A DNA stretch of 64,000 nt, from the NCBI GenBank assembly GCA_015698045.1, contig BLAL01000080.1, positions 312,501 to 376,500 of the forward strand. Reading direction: 5' to 3'. Positions 1-11,129 of the stretch are shown here, piece after piece. The notes beneath the pieces were generated by a model. The model did no database searches, had not been told where the DNA came from, and worked only from the letters and a program-made list of their open reading frames with translations. The DNA is from Rhizophagus clarus (taxonomy: Eukaryota > Glomeromycota > Glomeromycetes > Glomerales > Glomeraceae). Position numbers and translations under genes: made by a program. Position 1 is the stretch's first letter. Each line of letters opens with the position of its first letter.

Positions 1-1900
1 TGATAGAATTTAAAGATACAGCAGCATTACCAGTGAGATCAAAATGAAGCATACGTAATACAGCTGATATAACTTTTTGAATATATGAATACTATAAAAA
101 TTATTATAAGTAAAATAAAATAATATATTTATTAAACATTCATTGCATCATTTTTAACTTATTAAGCACATTCTTTTACATTTGTTATGTAAAATAATAG
201 GGTAAATCTTCATAAATCTTAGCAAGTATTCATGCTTTCAAAGTTATATTTTGTTCATCATTAAATTTTTCAGCTTTCAGGATTTTTTATATAAAATTAA
301 TGGTTCCTAAATAACTATTTTGATAATACCTAAAAATGATAAATAATTATTAATATAAATTTATATTGTAAATAAATTAATATAATTTTATAGATATATT
401 TTTGAACCTGTATATACTTATTAGAAATGTGAACTGCAATTCTTTTATAAATCAATATCTTTTCATAACATCATTTGGAAGATATTGCTAAATATTAACA
501 TATTCATAAACTTGTTTTTCAAATAAAAAATCATTCAGTTGTTTATATTTATCTTTAAGGTTATCATGTTTATAAGCAGCAGTCTGATACATAGTAAAAT
601 TATTTTTAGGATTATGAGCACTTTTATCACTATGATGATGTTTAGTCATAATAATAGTAACTTCGTTTAGATACTGAGCATATTTTTCTAAAATTCTAAG
701 TAGAGAAAGAATTGCTAGAACTGCTTAATCTTATGTATTATTACTTGCCCCATAGTTGATTAATAAATAATCCAAGAGAACTTGAAAGTTAAAGTTTTGT
801 TGTGACAATTAAATTTTTTTATGATGACCAGAATAGTAATATTGGTTGTATATTTCACCATTTTTATAGGTTTTTAGTTGTGTGAAAAGGATAGGCAAGT
901 GATATAAATGTGCATTTAATGTGAAGTGATGTGAATCAATATATCAGATTGCATTTTTAATATGATTTACAAATATTTCGCTGATCATATCATGCATACC
1001 ACCTGTCTAGCCAACTTTTAGATCTTGAAGAAGTTTAATAATTTCATTATAAAGTTAATTATAATTATTATATTCAGTAATATATTGAAAAAGTAAAAGT
1101 TTTTTTAAATTTTGCATTAAAATGCTAAAAGCATTTTCTTTATTTTGAGTTAGAATAGAAATATCTTGTGTATTTAAATTTGATTCAAAAAGACAAAATT
1201 TAACTTGCAAAAACCCTAAAACTTCTAGCATTTTTAAGTTATCTACTAGTCTATTATCTACATATTCAGAAATAATACACTTAATACTTTTATTAACTTG
1301 AATCAAAAGATAAAGTATATTTTGCACAAATATTTTACTGTAGAAGACTAATTAAAGGCATCCCTATTTTACATGAAAATTACAAAAATATATTTAAATT
1401 TTGTAGATCTATATCTATTTTGTAAATATCACAAAAGGCTTTCTTTAAAAAGTTAAGAAGTACATTATTACTGATGTTAGTGATATCATATAAGATAATC
1501 AATAAAATATCATCACATGACTGAAATGTCACAATTCTATTGGCCACATATAATGGATAATATTCGTTTTAAATTTGCAAAAATAGAGAGGGGGGGGGGA
1601 GGGAACGAAGAATTAACTTGGAACAGCCTAACATGAAAATTTCGATTTTTAACGTAATTTTGGCTGGCATTACGAATTCGGCCGGAATTAAGAAAATTTT
1701 GGCCAGAATTATGATCTGAAAATTGAGCCATTTGTATCAACTATTAAAATATCAGCCCGATTATAATACCTGGAATCGGTCATATGATTCTTCACTAATT
1801 CTATAAAACATTTTCATTAGTAAAAAATTCATCACTCAAATGTTTTAAAAAAATAAAAATACATAAAAAATTTAACCTTTAGTCAAATATATTGACGAAA
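1..1900. other. AT-rich stretch with decayed coding relic
   Basis: No intact gene is seen. On the minus strand about 480-1330 short stretches read like protein (for example the His-rich piece MTKHHHSDKSAHNPKNNF near 575-635, and a 90-codon open frame at 1055-1327) but they lie in different frames with stops between them. I do not recognise the family. The segment 1600-1740 carries the GGCCRGAATTAAG-type motif that recurs in several small transposon relics of this window, so part of it is probably repeat-derived. Confidence 0.35.
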
Positions 1901-2485
1901 GGTATTCACTTCTTTTCTTTAGGAACGTGCTGGAAGTCTGAAACGCTTCTGGACATACTATAATTCGTGGTAAATTAGTTTTATTTTTTGTGTATTAAAT
2001 TTCGACTGTCTTGGACTTTCTTGCCGGATATTCTGAAACGGTAATAATATGAAGAGGTTATTATATTTAGTATAAGAACGTTACTAACATTCTTTTCTTT
2101 TCTTTTTTTATAGGAGTAAGCCTTTCTAGCACCACTTCTAAAGGTAATTTCGAATGGGAAGGATAAAGGAAGATAAAACTCGAATTGTATTATTAGAGAT
2201 GCTGGAGGTGTTAGCTAAAAAACACTAGTGTATAATAAATAATTAAACTTGCGGCTGTATGGGTTTTTATTTGATAATTAATATTGATATAAGAACGTTA
2301 CTAACGTTCTTTTTTTTCTTTTTTTCGTAGATACTGCCTTGAACTTAGAATTAGACTAAGTAAGAGTAGTGTAAGAGTTATTGGGGAGAAGTTATTTTAC
2401 TTTTATTACACAAAGAATATTTACTAATGTTCTTATTTGCTTTTTTTATAGGTACCGGCTTTGATGATATTTGAATTAGGTCAGA
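1890..2485 (+). repeat. Tandem micro-exon/intron-like units, array A
   Basis: Four successive blocks each have a branch-like motif, a T-rich tract, an AG acceptor, a short exon-like piece and a GT donor. Exon-like pieces are 1923-1969 (47 b), 2114-2143 (30 b), 2331-2359 (29 b) and 2452-2479 (28 b). In blocks 2-4 the branch motif is TTACTAAC or TTACTAAT. At 2291-2311 it sits in the exact palindrome AAGAACGTTA-C-TAACGTTCTT, and 2074-2094 has the same sequence with one change. Exon lengths are mostly not multiples of three, so a spliced non-coding RNA or a degraded gene is more likely than a coding gene. Similar arrays lie at 38.9-40.0 and 42.3-42.55 kb on the other strand. Confidence 0.5.
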
Positions 2486-2904
2486 TGGAAAGGTAGTTGG
2501 ATAGGGGGGTAGGAGGATATAAACGCATGTTATGAATAATAAAATATTGTATTAAATGGTTTATAATTCAGTTATACCTCATAAAATATCACACCAAAAT
2601 TGATGTGACTATAAGATTATAAGACCCGTGCCAACGATCAATATGATTATTATGACCTAAGAGAAACTATAACTAGTTGTTATCAGTAACGGTAGACAAA
2701 AAACGAATAGTCGAGGTATTTGAGGTTGCAAGGACATTCAGTCATAGACTTATAGTGAATATAAGTTTACAAAACAATTTCCTTTAACATCACAAAATTA
2801 GCTCTTGTGAAATTTTATATTATTAGTATTGGGTATGTAACGTTTTTATACAATAATATATATAGAGAGTCTACAATGGCGTTTTCTGCTGTCTTTAGAA
2901 CGTA

Positions 2905-2959
2905 CAGTGGTGAGCATTACTTTTTGGAAGCGGAAACAGAGGTTTACTGATCACCACTG
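2905..2959. mobile_element. Mariner-like terminal-repeat relic (tiny MITE)
   Basis: CAGTGGTGA at the left and TCACCACTG at the right are exact inverted repeats flanked by TA on both sides (2903-2904, 2960-2961). Only about 37 bases lie between them, including GCATTACTTTTTGG next to the left end. This is the layout of a Tc1/mariner element deleted to its ends. A related left end (CGGTGAGCATTATTTTTTGG) occurs near 21030. Confidence 0.6.
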
Positions 2960-3599
2960 TATCTCTTCATTATATGAATATCAACAATATTAATTATAAA
3001 TTTGCTTGTCCTGTAGTTGAACTCATAGGCAGTCTATTGTTTATCCATTGTATCCGATTTTTATCATTATATTATCTACTACAGCGTATGATCACTATGT
3101 TGCATAACACATGGAGATAAGACGAGGATATTCTTCGTGTCAAAGGGGGCACTGTAAGGGCCGGTTGATTTCGGGACATGTTATGCAAGAAAGTTATTGT
3201 AACTCACTATACAAACGAGGTTCGAAAATGTGTCTTATCCATCAGGCCAAAGATCAAGTTACAACATAATTAAAAAGGGGGGGATATATCGATAGTATTA
3301 AAATATTGGGAGGTTTTTGTGTTATATCAGAAAGAGATCGTTCTATTTTTTTTTTCACATGTGGCCTTAGACTAGAGTTGTTGCTTCATAGTATTCTGTT
3401 ATTTTGATCGCAATCAATATCACAAATAGACACGTGTTTTTTGGTATACTATTAAATGGAGTTAGGATTCGAATTCTTGCTAAGTTATCCTAGAACAATA
3501 TTACTTGTTGTGATCCGTTTGTGCCATCATAGCTGAACATGAAGTAGACTAGTACCATAGAACATCTTAGGTTACGAACTAAGTCCTTTGACAATGAGC

Positions 3600-4300
3600 A
3601 GAAATATAGTCCACATTAAAAAACCGTCTGTGAAAAAAGCTAACCTGATGTAGCTCTCGTATATTATTACTACTTTGCAATCGCCAATAATTGTAGTAGA
3701 ATTATTGAATTGGAGATCATTGCAACCCGATTAGGAAGACAAACGATTATCCCTACTGTGTTGTTTATTATGATCATGATACTGATAAATAGAATATTGG
3801 ATTAAACAATAGAGAACGATTTATGTCTTGAGTAATATCAAGGTACATGGAAATGATGTATTAATTAAAGAATGGCAACCAGGACAAAAAATCAGTAGCG
3901 GTGCAAACCATTTCATAGTTTCACGAACTATATTCCAAGAAATACATGAGGAAATAGCGAACACAGTTAACATTAACATATCGATGAAGAAACAATAAAA
4001 TTATTGGTCTTATTCTGCAATATACACACTACCGAAACTACATTACATTTTAAGTATAGATATTGAAATATTCTACGTAACACGTAATCAGATAATGCTA
4101 TATTACTGTTAATTTTGTTCGAATCTAGTGAGAAAAAGGGATATAAAGCATGTAATAGTATATGGAAGATTAGCCAACTTTTGAGGTACATATATGTCAG
4201 AAGTGCTTATATGCAAGTGAAATTACGCAAGAATGTAAAGAGGACTTTGGAGTCATAGTGGGTTTATTAAAGGATAAGATATCTGTTAGTGATGATCCTG
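3600..4300 (+). pseudogene. Decayed relic related to the 36-kb virus-like element
   Basis: The stretch 4091-4235 aligns by eye with 36260-36405: both begin GATAATGCTA and share GATATAAAGCATGTA, a block ending in CAGCCAAC/TAGCCAAC, and GGTAYRTWTATG. It is therefore an older, more diverged copy of a part of the broken element at 31.9-37 kb. A nearby coding-like piece (3847-3980) fits no family I know. Broken and old. Confidence 0.4.
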
Positions 4301-4559
4301 CGTCTAAGAAACGTCACGTAGAAGAAAAAAATCAAGAAAAAATAATTATAAAAGCGTCATGTATCATCACGGGCTAAGATCCGAATTTTGTACTTGTTTT
4401 CTTTGTAAAGAAACGTCATCATGTATTCATAGCGTAATAAAAATTTTTATAACGATCGACTGATCGTGATAAAATGTCACGGTTCCCATAACCTAAACTT
4501 CGAGGTGTACTTTCCGGAAAAAATATGCCAAGATCATGGGGGCTCTTTACTCTAGTTTT

Positions 4560-5430
4560 GAATTTTAATGATTAATTGTCCCTTGTTGATCTTTATATAC
4601 GTCAAGTCTTTCTATGATGGTCGATGCGGTCATATTCCTTCAAATGTTTTTTGATTCACCTTTGGAATCAGAAATCCATCGAAAATACATATCGTTATTT
4701 CATCATCGATATCATTAACCAAACGAATAAGTTTATTTTCTAGAAAATGTCATCACGGTACTAATTGATTTTCCTAATTCTACAGATGTCCATGAAAATT
4801 TCGGACATATTTTGACCTTTTGCCGAGAAAATCTCTATTTTCGGCATCACACGTACCATAGGCGCAAGTGCAGGGACCCGTAAATCTTCGAATTATTTCG
4901 GCTAAATTGAAAGTTTTCACAGCTTGCAAAAATTGAAACACATTGATTATAATGCAATGCATTAAGCAACAAATTTGCGGATGAAAATTATGTACAGCAA
5001 TTCTAGCGAATAGAAGCTTTGTTTTATTTTTTACATTAGCAAGAAAAAGAAAATTAATATTCTATATATAAAGAGGGGTTTAGGTATTTATAAAAAATAT
5101 ATATATATAATTTGTTTTAAAATTTATGAAAAAAATATATAATTTGTTTAAAATTTAAATCTTTGAGGGAAGAAAAGAATATATATCATTGAGGGATAAT
5201 TAATCATTTTTATCATTTTTGACCGATTCAACGCCAACACTAGACCCAGATATGTTTAACGCACCTTTTATGAAACTTAATTTATTGGTGAAGATAGAAG
5301 TTTTGTTTTCTCAAAGAATTGATTTGTTTGCCCAATTCATTAATTTGAAAATTGATTTGTTTGATAATATGTCAAGTTTCTAGATTTGAATAAAGGTACT
5401 TAAAATTAGTGATTTTGTACTTATTAGATA
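4560..5430. other. No gene seen; AT-rich spacer
   Basis: Short open frames here have no recognisable product. A coding-like piece near 5215-5380 on the plus strand contains two similar words (RIDLFAQF and KIDLFDNM) and then stops. Nothing else is supported. Confidence 0.3.
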
Positions 5431-5439
5431 ATATTGATA

Positions 5440-6490
5440 ATAATCATTAAAAACTTCTTTCACGTACGTCATTAATTGGTTTAGTTGAATCCTGAGTCTT
5501 GAGGGGGCAATCCAATAGACATAATATCTATTTTTTTGGTATTTTTATATAAATACGACCTTCCTGTCATTGCACAATAAATAATAGCTTGTTTTAAAAG
5601 TTCAAATATAGATTCGTGTTTAATATAAGAATGTCACTTATTAGGATGATGCATAAGTCTTACAAGTCCAGAGTAAAGGCTATATCTTAGATTTCGTTGA
5701 TTTATGTAATTAGTTGTAAGTTGTTCTTTTAGTGTTTTAAGTTGTTCTTCAGGATCATAGAACATAAAGAGCTGATAGTGTAACTAACTATTGTCCAAGT
5801 AAAATGATATTGACCCTATTTAGAAATTATATTGTAAAAACTGGAATTGAATTTGATAAAACACCATGAGAAAAATGATTATATATTCAGCAATCTAACC
5901 GCAATTGACACATATTTTTCATCAAATGATAATATACTATATGTCAGTTTAAGTATTTCTTCCAAGGTTATAATTTGGCCAATTATAGAATAACAAAAAA
6001 ATTAATTAAATTATACAAAAGGTGTTAGGGTTTAGGATTAAAAAGCTTAACTTACAAGAATCCTTCCTTTGCCACGTTAGATGATGCTAGATCTTTTGCT
6101 TCCAATAGTGATAAATCAGATCCAGTTATACAAACTGGTATAAAGTTGACATCATGGACTTAACAGTTACAGTAAAAAATGGTCTCATTACACTTTTGTC
6201 ATTATAAGATGGAAATTTATTTGCTAAACATGAGGTGTGAATTTTGGCCTCGTCATAAATTATTGAAAAGATGTTGCTCTTGAGTTTTTCTTATTAATAT
6301 CTGCCATAATATTAGGATAATATTCTTTAAGGTGTATCACATCACAAGACTTCTCTTACTAAGCTGGAAGATTAGCAAAGATTTGGGCTACATTGTAAAG
6401 TCTTGATGTTTACAACATTAAGAGTTTTATATTTCCTGGATCTATATCTTAGCATAAAAACAATTTTATTTTTCCTGATGCATATAAAAT
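5440..6490 (-). pseudogene. Crinkler-type NTPase gene relic (fossil)
   Basis: Minus-strand pieces read like the ATPase part of Crinkler-type effector genes known from arbuscular mycorrhizal fungi and oomycetes: an acidic DEA word, a basic/aromatic middle and a CITGSDLSLLEA-like word, which resembles the sensor region of that family. It is clearly broken in many places and old; no full-length product is possible. Family assignment rests on short words only. Confidence 0.35.
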
Positions 6491-6499
6491 CACACAGAG

Positions 6500-7870
6500 T
6501 TAAAGGAGAATATTTATTGATTTTTTATGTATTTTAGAAAAGGAGAAATTAAATAAATGAAATATATGACATACTTTCAAGAGAGGAAGCATGCGAATCT
6601 TAGGTGATTCTCTACATCATCCCGTTTTGTTGCTTCGTTGCTTTCACACATTTAAAGAATTTCTATGGCTGATTTGTTTTTATCACTATTACTATTTCTA
6701 AACGTGAGACACTTTCTAAATGTGATGCTAACACCCAACCATATTTATAAAAATTTTCGTTTATCACTTCTATTCACACAAAGGATTAGATGCCACAAGA
6801 GAATTTTAGAGATGATAAAATTTCGAATCTACAACATAAATTCCGAAGTTAACGAGAGATAAAAAATAAAATAATATCCACGAAAATATATACCAACTTA
6901 TTTTCACAAGACTCACTCCGCTTCACATTCAAAAAGGTGTATTGGAAATATTTTTTGATACACAAAATCTCGAATTGCTGAAAATCAGGTGACTGCACCG
7001 ATTTGACACAGGCATATGTCTAAGTATAATCTTCATATTTGTCGGAATATTCTCGTTTAGCAGCTTGGATTGAATTAATTCGAATGTTTATATTCCATTT
7101 GATTCTTTGTAGGGCGGATAAAAGAGTTTACTGTCACCCTTTTATATGATTTGCAATCAGATCTAAGAATCAAATTTGGAATATGCCTTTGAAGAAAATT
7201 GCGTTGACCTCAACCAAAAAATTTTGTAGAATACTGGTAACCATCTCCTGTAAATATAAAAAGATTGTGAACGTTTATCAATAACTATTAAAGGTAATCC
7301 CGATTTTATGAGAAATCGATCGATGGCATAGCCTTATTCCATAATAGAGAAAGCAAGGAAAGTTCCTTCCCATTATTTTGTACTATCTGTTCAACTATCT
7401 ATCCACGTATCAAATTGTCTAATGTATTCTAGTTTTTTAATCTCATTACAAAAACTTTATCGTTGTTTCCTAATCGTCCTGTTCCAAAAGATCACGAATT
7501 CCAATCACTACCATATTACATTACATATCTCATATCATCCAAAGATAATTCCATCAAAAATTTGTCCGACGGTTAAGGCATTATCCTTGAAACTGCATGA
7601 GGAATGACAATAATTTTGTTATTCTTTTTTTCTAACGATTCTTCTAATAGGAAATGATCAGATAATACTAAAAATTAGGTGATGTTCTTGAAGGCATATG
7701 CTTATTTTCAATGCCTATTTTTATTAAATAAAAAATAAAGCTTTATATATTAAACACTAGTATTTAAAGTGATAAAAATTATGAAGTTCGAAAAATAAAA
7801 TGTTAACGAAATCGCCAAGGAAAATCTTAAATGAATGTAAAAAGGAATAAAAAGGGAAAAAGAACCGGAT
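6500..7870. other. Intergenic, no gene seen
   Basis: Open frames at 6665-6862 and 7422-7607 are short, low in complexity and without recognisable domains. Downstream flank of the kinase gene that ends at 7877. Confidence 0.4.
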
Positions 7871-7876
7871 CTTCTT

Positions 7877-9352
7877 TTAACAATCATCATCAGAATCATC
7901 GGGTACTACCAAATCCATCATACCTGAATCTATAAAAAAGGATAAAATTGAAATCAATAAAAAAAAAACACGATTGATAATATGATGAAAATGATTAATT
8001 AATAATAATAATAAAAAAAAAAAAGATTATTACCCATAATATTCTTAGCAGGAGTCCTATTCACTTCTAACGGTCTACTTGTATAGACAGCTTGTGGATG
8101 TGTTTCGTAAGTAATAGGACTTTCTTTGTCAACTGGTATTCCATTTTCTTCGATAAACTTTTCTATTATTTTAATTTGTTTATACAGTTCGGTAGTATAG
8201 ACTATCGAATCTTCTTTCAATTTAAAAAGTATTTCATATAATACTTCAGCTGTTGGTCGTTTGTCAGGTACTTCGTCCCAGCATTGATCAATTAAATCAA
8301 TAATTAATTGTGGTGTTAAATCTTTTCTAATTTTTGGGCGAATACCCGAAATGATTTTCAACACAAGCGCATGATCATGTGGAACGTCATTGAAAGGCGG
8401 TATTCCAGTTGCCATTTCATTCATAATGATACCAAATGAATAAATGTCCGCCGATGGATTGTAATCTTCTCCGCACAACACTTCAGGAGCTACGAATGGT
8501 AGAACCCCAAAAATTTTATTATTCTTCTTAGAAGAAGATACTTCAACCATTTTACTTAAGCCAAAATCCGTAATACGAGTATAATTTGTATACATAACTA
8601 TATTTCCCCCATGTAAATCACGATGAGTTAATCCAGCTCTATGAATACTACGAATACCTCTAATTATATCACAAAGAATATCTAATTTCTTGTGCCAAAT
8701 CAATTTGTTGAATTTCTTATCTAAATATTTCCGAAGACAACCCTCAGGAGCGTATTCCATAACCATCATAAAATTACCATCTTTTGGATTACGGGTTATT
8801 CCGAAGCAAGGAGTAATCCCAAGAGTTATTGATGTCTCGAATGATCTTACTTGAAGTCTAAGCTAAAAAAGGATCACAATAAACAAAAACAAGATGAATA
8901 GGTGACGATTGTAATATTATCAATTAATAAGAGAATATTTTTACCTCATCTATAAATTCTTTTGTCTTATTTGTAGAATCGAATAAACTTTTCAGAATAA
9001 CTGATTTGCTACTATCCCTCCACCAATCCATATACTCAACACTCCAATTAGTGATCATTCCTTCATCCCAAATTGCAAAATAAACTTCACCATAACCACC
9101 TTTGGAAAGATATTTGATATTTGAAAATTTCTCATAAGGGATCCATTCAATTACTTTAAAATGATCTTTTGCACCAATTTGTGCTTGAAGAATAAATTCA
9201 TCTACATCGGGATTACCACTTGTCCAGTTAACCGATTGTTCTTGAAAATGTTTTGCATTACAAGAGTTACACCAATTACGATAAGTATTTGTTTGATTAC
9301 ATTCTTTGCATATTCCAGGACGTATTTCATGAAATTCATGATCAGGTTCCAT
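7877..9352 (-). CDS. TKL-type protein kinase with CxxC/CxxC leader
   Basis: Predicted active Ser/Thr (tyrosine-kinase-like group) protein kinase, cytosolic. Three exons: 9352-8945, 8862-8034 and 7929-7877 (introns 82 and 104 bp, GT/AG), giving 429 residues in one continuous frame. Residues 15-32 hold CKEC and CNSC, a possible zinc ribbon shared with the kinase at 53 kb. The kinase domain shows the glycine loop SKGGYGEVYF, the lysine in VILKSL, HRDLHGGN, ITDFGLS and FVAPEV, then the lower lobe with DIYSFGIIM, so all catalytic residues are present. The C-tail ends in an acidic DDSDDD run. The start is the first ATG in the frame; upstream of it the frame holds only non-ATG codons, and TATAAATA lies about 90 bp away. 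Such kinases form a very large expanded family in Rhizophagus; substrate unknown. Confidence 0.9.
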
Positions 9353-9441
9353 TATAAACAATACGTCTATTTTACGTAAATGATATAAAAAAGGATTAAA
9401 ATTCAAAATGGTAAAAGTAAATTAAAATGTATCTGGTATGG

Positions 9442-9449
9442 TATTTATA
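9442..9449 (-). promoter_or_regulatory. TATA box of the 7.9-9.4 kb kinase
   Basis: TATAAATA on the minus strand, about 90 bp before the ATG at 9352 in otherwise mixed-composition sequence. It supports that ATG as the translation start. Confidence 0.5.
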
Positions 9450-9459
9450 GCAGGCGTTA

Positions 9460-10100
9460 AAATAAGATTTAACCCTTATTTGGTTAATGATTGTGCAAGG
9501 ATCGGACGTCTCGAGTTCCATATTTAATGAAAAAAAAATTTGGCTACTATTTATAGTAAGAATTAACGTTTATAATGAAATCATGATAAAGACGTCAGCG
9601 CAATAATGGTTGGCGCAACCTTAACACAACCGCAGAGTAATATGTAGGAGTACAGTCAAAGTTTTCGTGCACATTATTCCACATACACGGTCTGTAATGT
9701 AACGTGTACAAACAAAATACACATTGTTGTAGAAAAAGGGGGGTCAAGACAAGAAACTTTATTGAGGGTAAATCTTAAAAGTTTTAAAATAAAGGAACAA
9801 AGGGAATTGGAAGGTTAACACATAATTTTTTTGTAAAATGAAATAAAAATGAAATAGAAATTAAATAGAATTTACTATTAAATCTTTTAATTATTATTTT
9901 TATTCCTTTCTTTTAGGTAGATTTCGGGTAAAGAAAGATGAGCACGAAATTTATTTGTTTTTTTTTTTATTAAGATCTTATGATCTGTAGAATAATTCTC
10001 GTGATATAAATAAAAATAAGTGTAGTAGGTATCAAACGACAAAAAAAAAAGAAAAAATATTTCCCAACACTATCTCCTCCAAATAAACAACAAGCCAATT
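9460..10100. other. Intergenic, no gene seen
   Basis: Upstream flank of the kinase gene. Contains A/T runs and no supported gene or repeat. Confidence 0.4.
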
Positions 10101-10110
10101 CAAGTTTCGT

Positions 10111-10293
10111 TCAAAATACTTCTTTTTGGATCAGATTGTCTTGTGGATCACCATATTGACAACAAAGTGCCTTTGTAATTCCTCCAGAGAGTTTATCATT
10201 AACTAAATCATTTCTATTATGATCATCAACGCATTCGGATTTCGGGAACCCAAGGACCGTGGAGGCCCGATCTCCTTGTGAAACAACTTTTAA
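10111..10293 (-). pseudogene. Orphan terminal exon or gene remnant
   Basis: About 60 codons in one minus-strand frame with clear protein-like composition (words GDRASTVLGFPKSECVDDHN and ALCCQYGDPQDNL) ending in TGA at 10111-10113. There is no ATG in the frame. The sequence just upstream, CATCCTTTAAAAG, could be a splice acceptor, so this may be the last exon of a gene whose other exons have decayed or lie in unrecognised sequence up to 10.7 kb. I do not recognise the family. Confidence 0.4.
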
Positions 10294-10767
10294 AGGATGA
10301 GCTCTTCAGATTTTTCATGAAATTATGAGCAAAAAAGGTTAACGTGTCTATCAAACTTATAAACGAAACAAGTACTTTTGCTGAAACTTTTCGTATTATG
10401 TTTCGATCTGAACCTGCTTGAGACTTGGAGAGTTTGAATGTTTGCTGTCAGATAATTATAAGTTTCGAATACTAATATGTGAATATGACGCAAACATTTT
10501 ATATAAAGGAGTCAGGAGTCAGAAATGCAGTTATTATATTAAACAATACAATCTATTTGATAAAATAAAATACACGGATTGGACAAAACAAATGAAAGAT
10601 GTCAGTACCCTAAAAAGGTTATTGTTGAGAGACGATAAAAAAATGATCAGCCCTTAATAAATATTATTATATTAAATTATTGTATTACACATTTTTGATG
10701 TCTAACAATAATGATACGTTTTACTATGGACTATCAAACCAATTAACTAAAGTACTTAATTTTCTTT

Positions 10768-11028
10768 CTAACAAGGATTGCATTGAAAACCAAATCCAAC
10801 ATCTGTATTGTTACAACCACATTGACACGCTTGAAAATTAATCGGAAGAGTATTTACTGCAACACAATTATAAAGTGCGTTAGGGATACAAGTACCAGTT
10901 TGCATGGACCAACCACAGGTGCTTCCTGCAGTATAGCAAGTGCAAGGGCCATCGGTAGTAGAATTTACACTGATAGAGAATGTGATGACAGTAAAGATAA
11001 GAACGAGGAGATATCGAAGATGAACCAT
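10768..11028 (-). CDS. Small secreted cysteine-rich protein (86 aa)
   Basis: Single-exon gene for an 86-residue protein. Residues 1-23 form a signal peptide (MVHLRYLLVLIFTVITFSIS), then a short mature chain of about 62 residues with ten cysteines in the order CxC, C, C, C, CxCxC, C, C. An even cysteine number and small size suggest a disulfide-knotted extracellular protein. The frame runs from ATG at 11028 to TAG at 10768; a TTTATATAAT box lies about 70 bp upstream. No intron signals interrupt it. Small secreted proteins are the main effector candidates of mycorrhizal fungi, but no known family is recognised; it could equally be a wall or surface protein. Confidence 0.75.
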   Translation of the reverse strand: MVHLRYLLVLIFTVITFSISVNSTTDGPCTCYTAGSTCGWSMQTGTCIPNALYNCVAVNTLPINFQACQCGCNNTDVGFGFQCNPC

Positions 11029-11097
11029 AATGTTTATCCTGAAAATTATATATGTTAATAAATTTGGAGTAAAAATTAAAAAAAAAAGACATTTTTC

Positions 11098-11107
11098 ATT
11101 ATATAAA
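11098..11107 (-). promoter_or_regulatory. TATA box of the cysteine-rich secreted protein
   Basis: TTTATATAAT on the minus strand, about 70 bp before the ATG at 11028. Confidence 0.45.
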
Positions 11108-11129
11108 CCTTGACTTTTAATTTATTTTA

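Noticed and set aside
9352-9406. Earlier start for the 7.9-9.4 kb kinase
   Set aside because: The frame extends to 9406 only with a TTG codon; the first ATG is at 9352.
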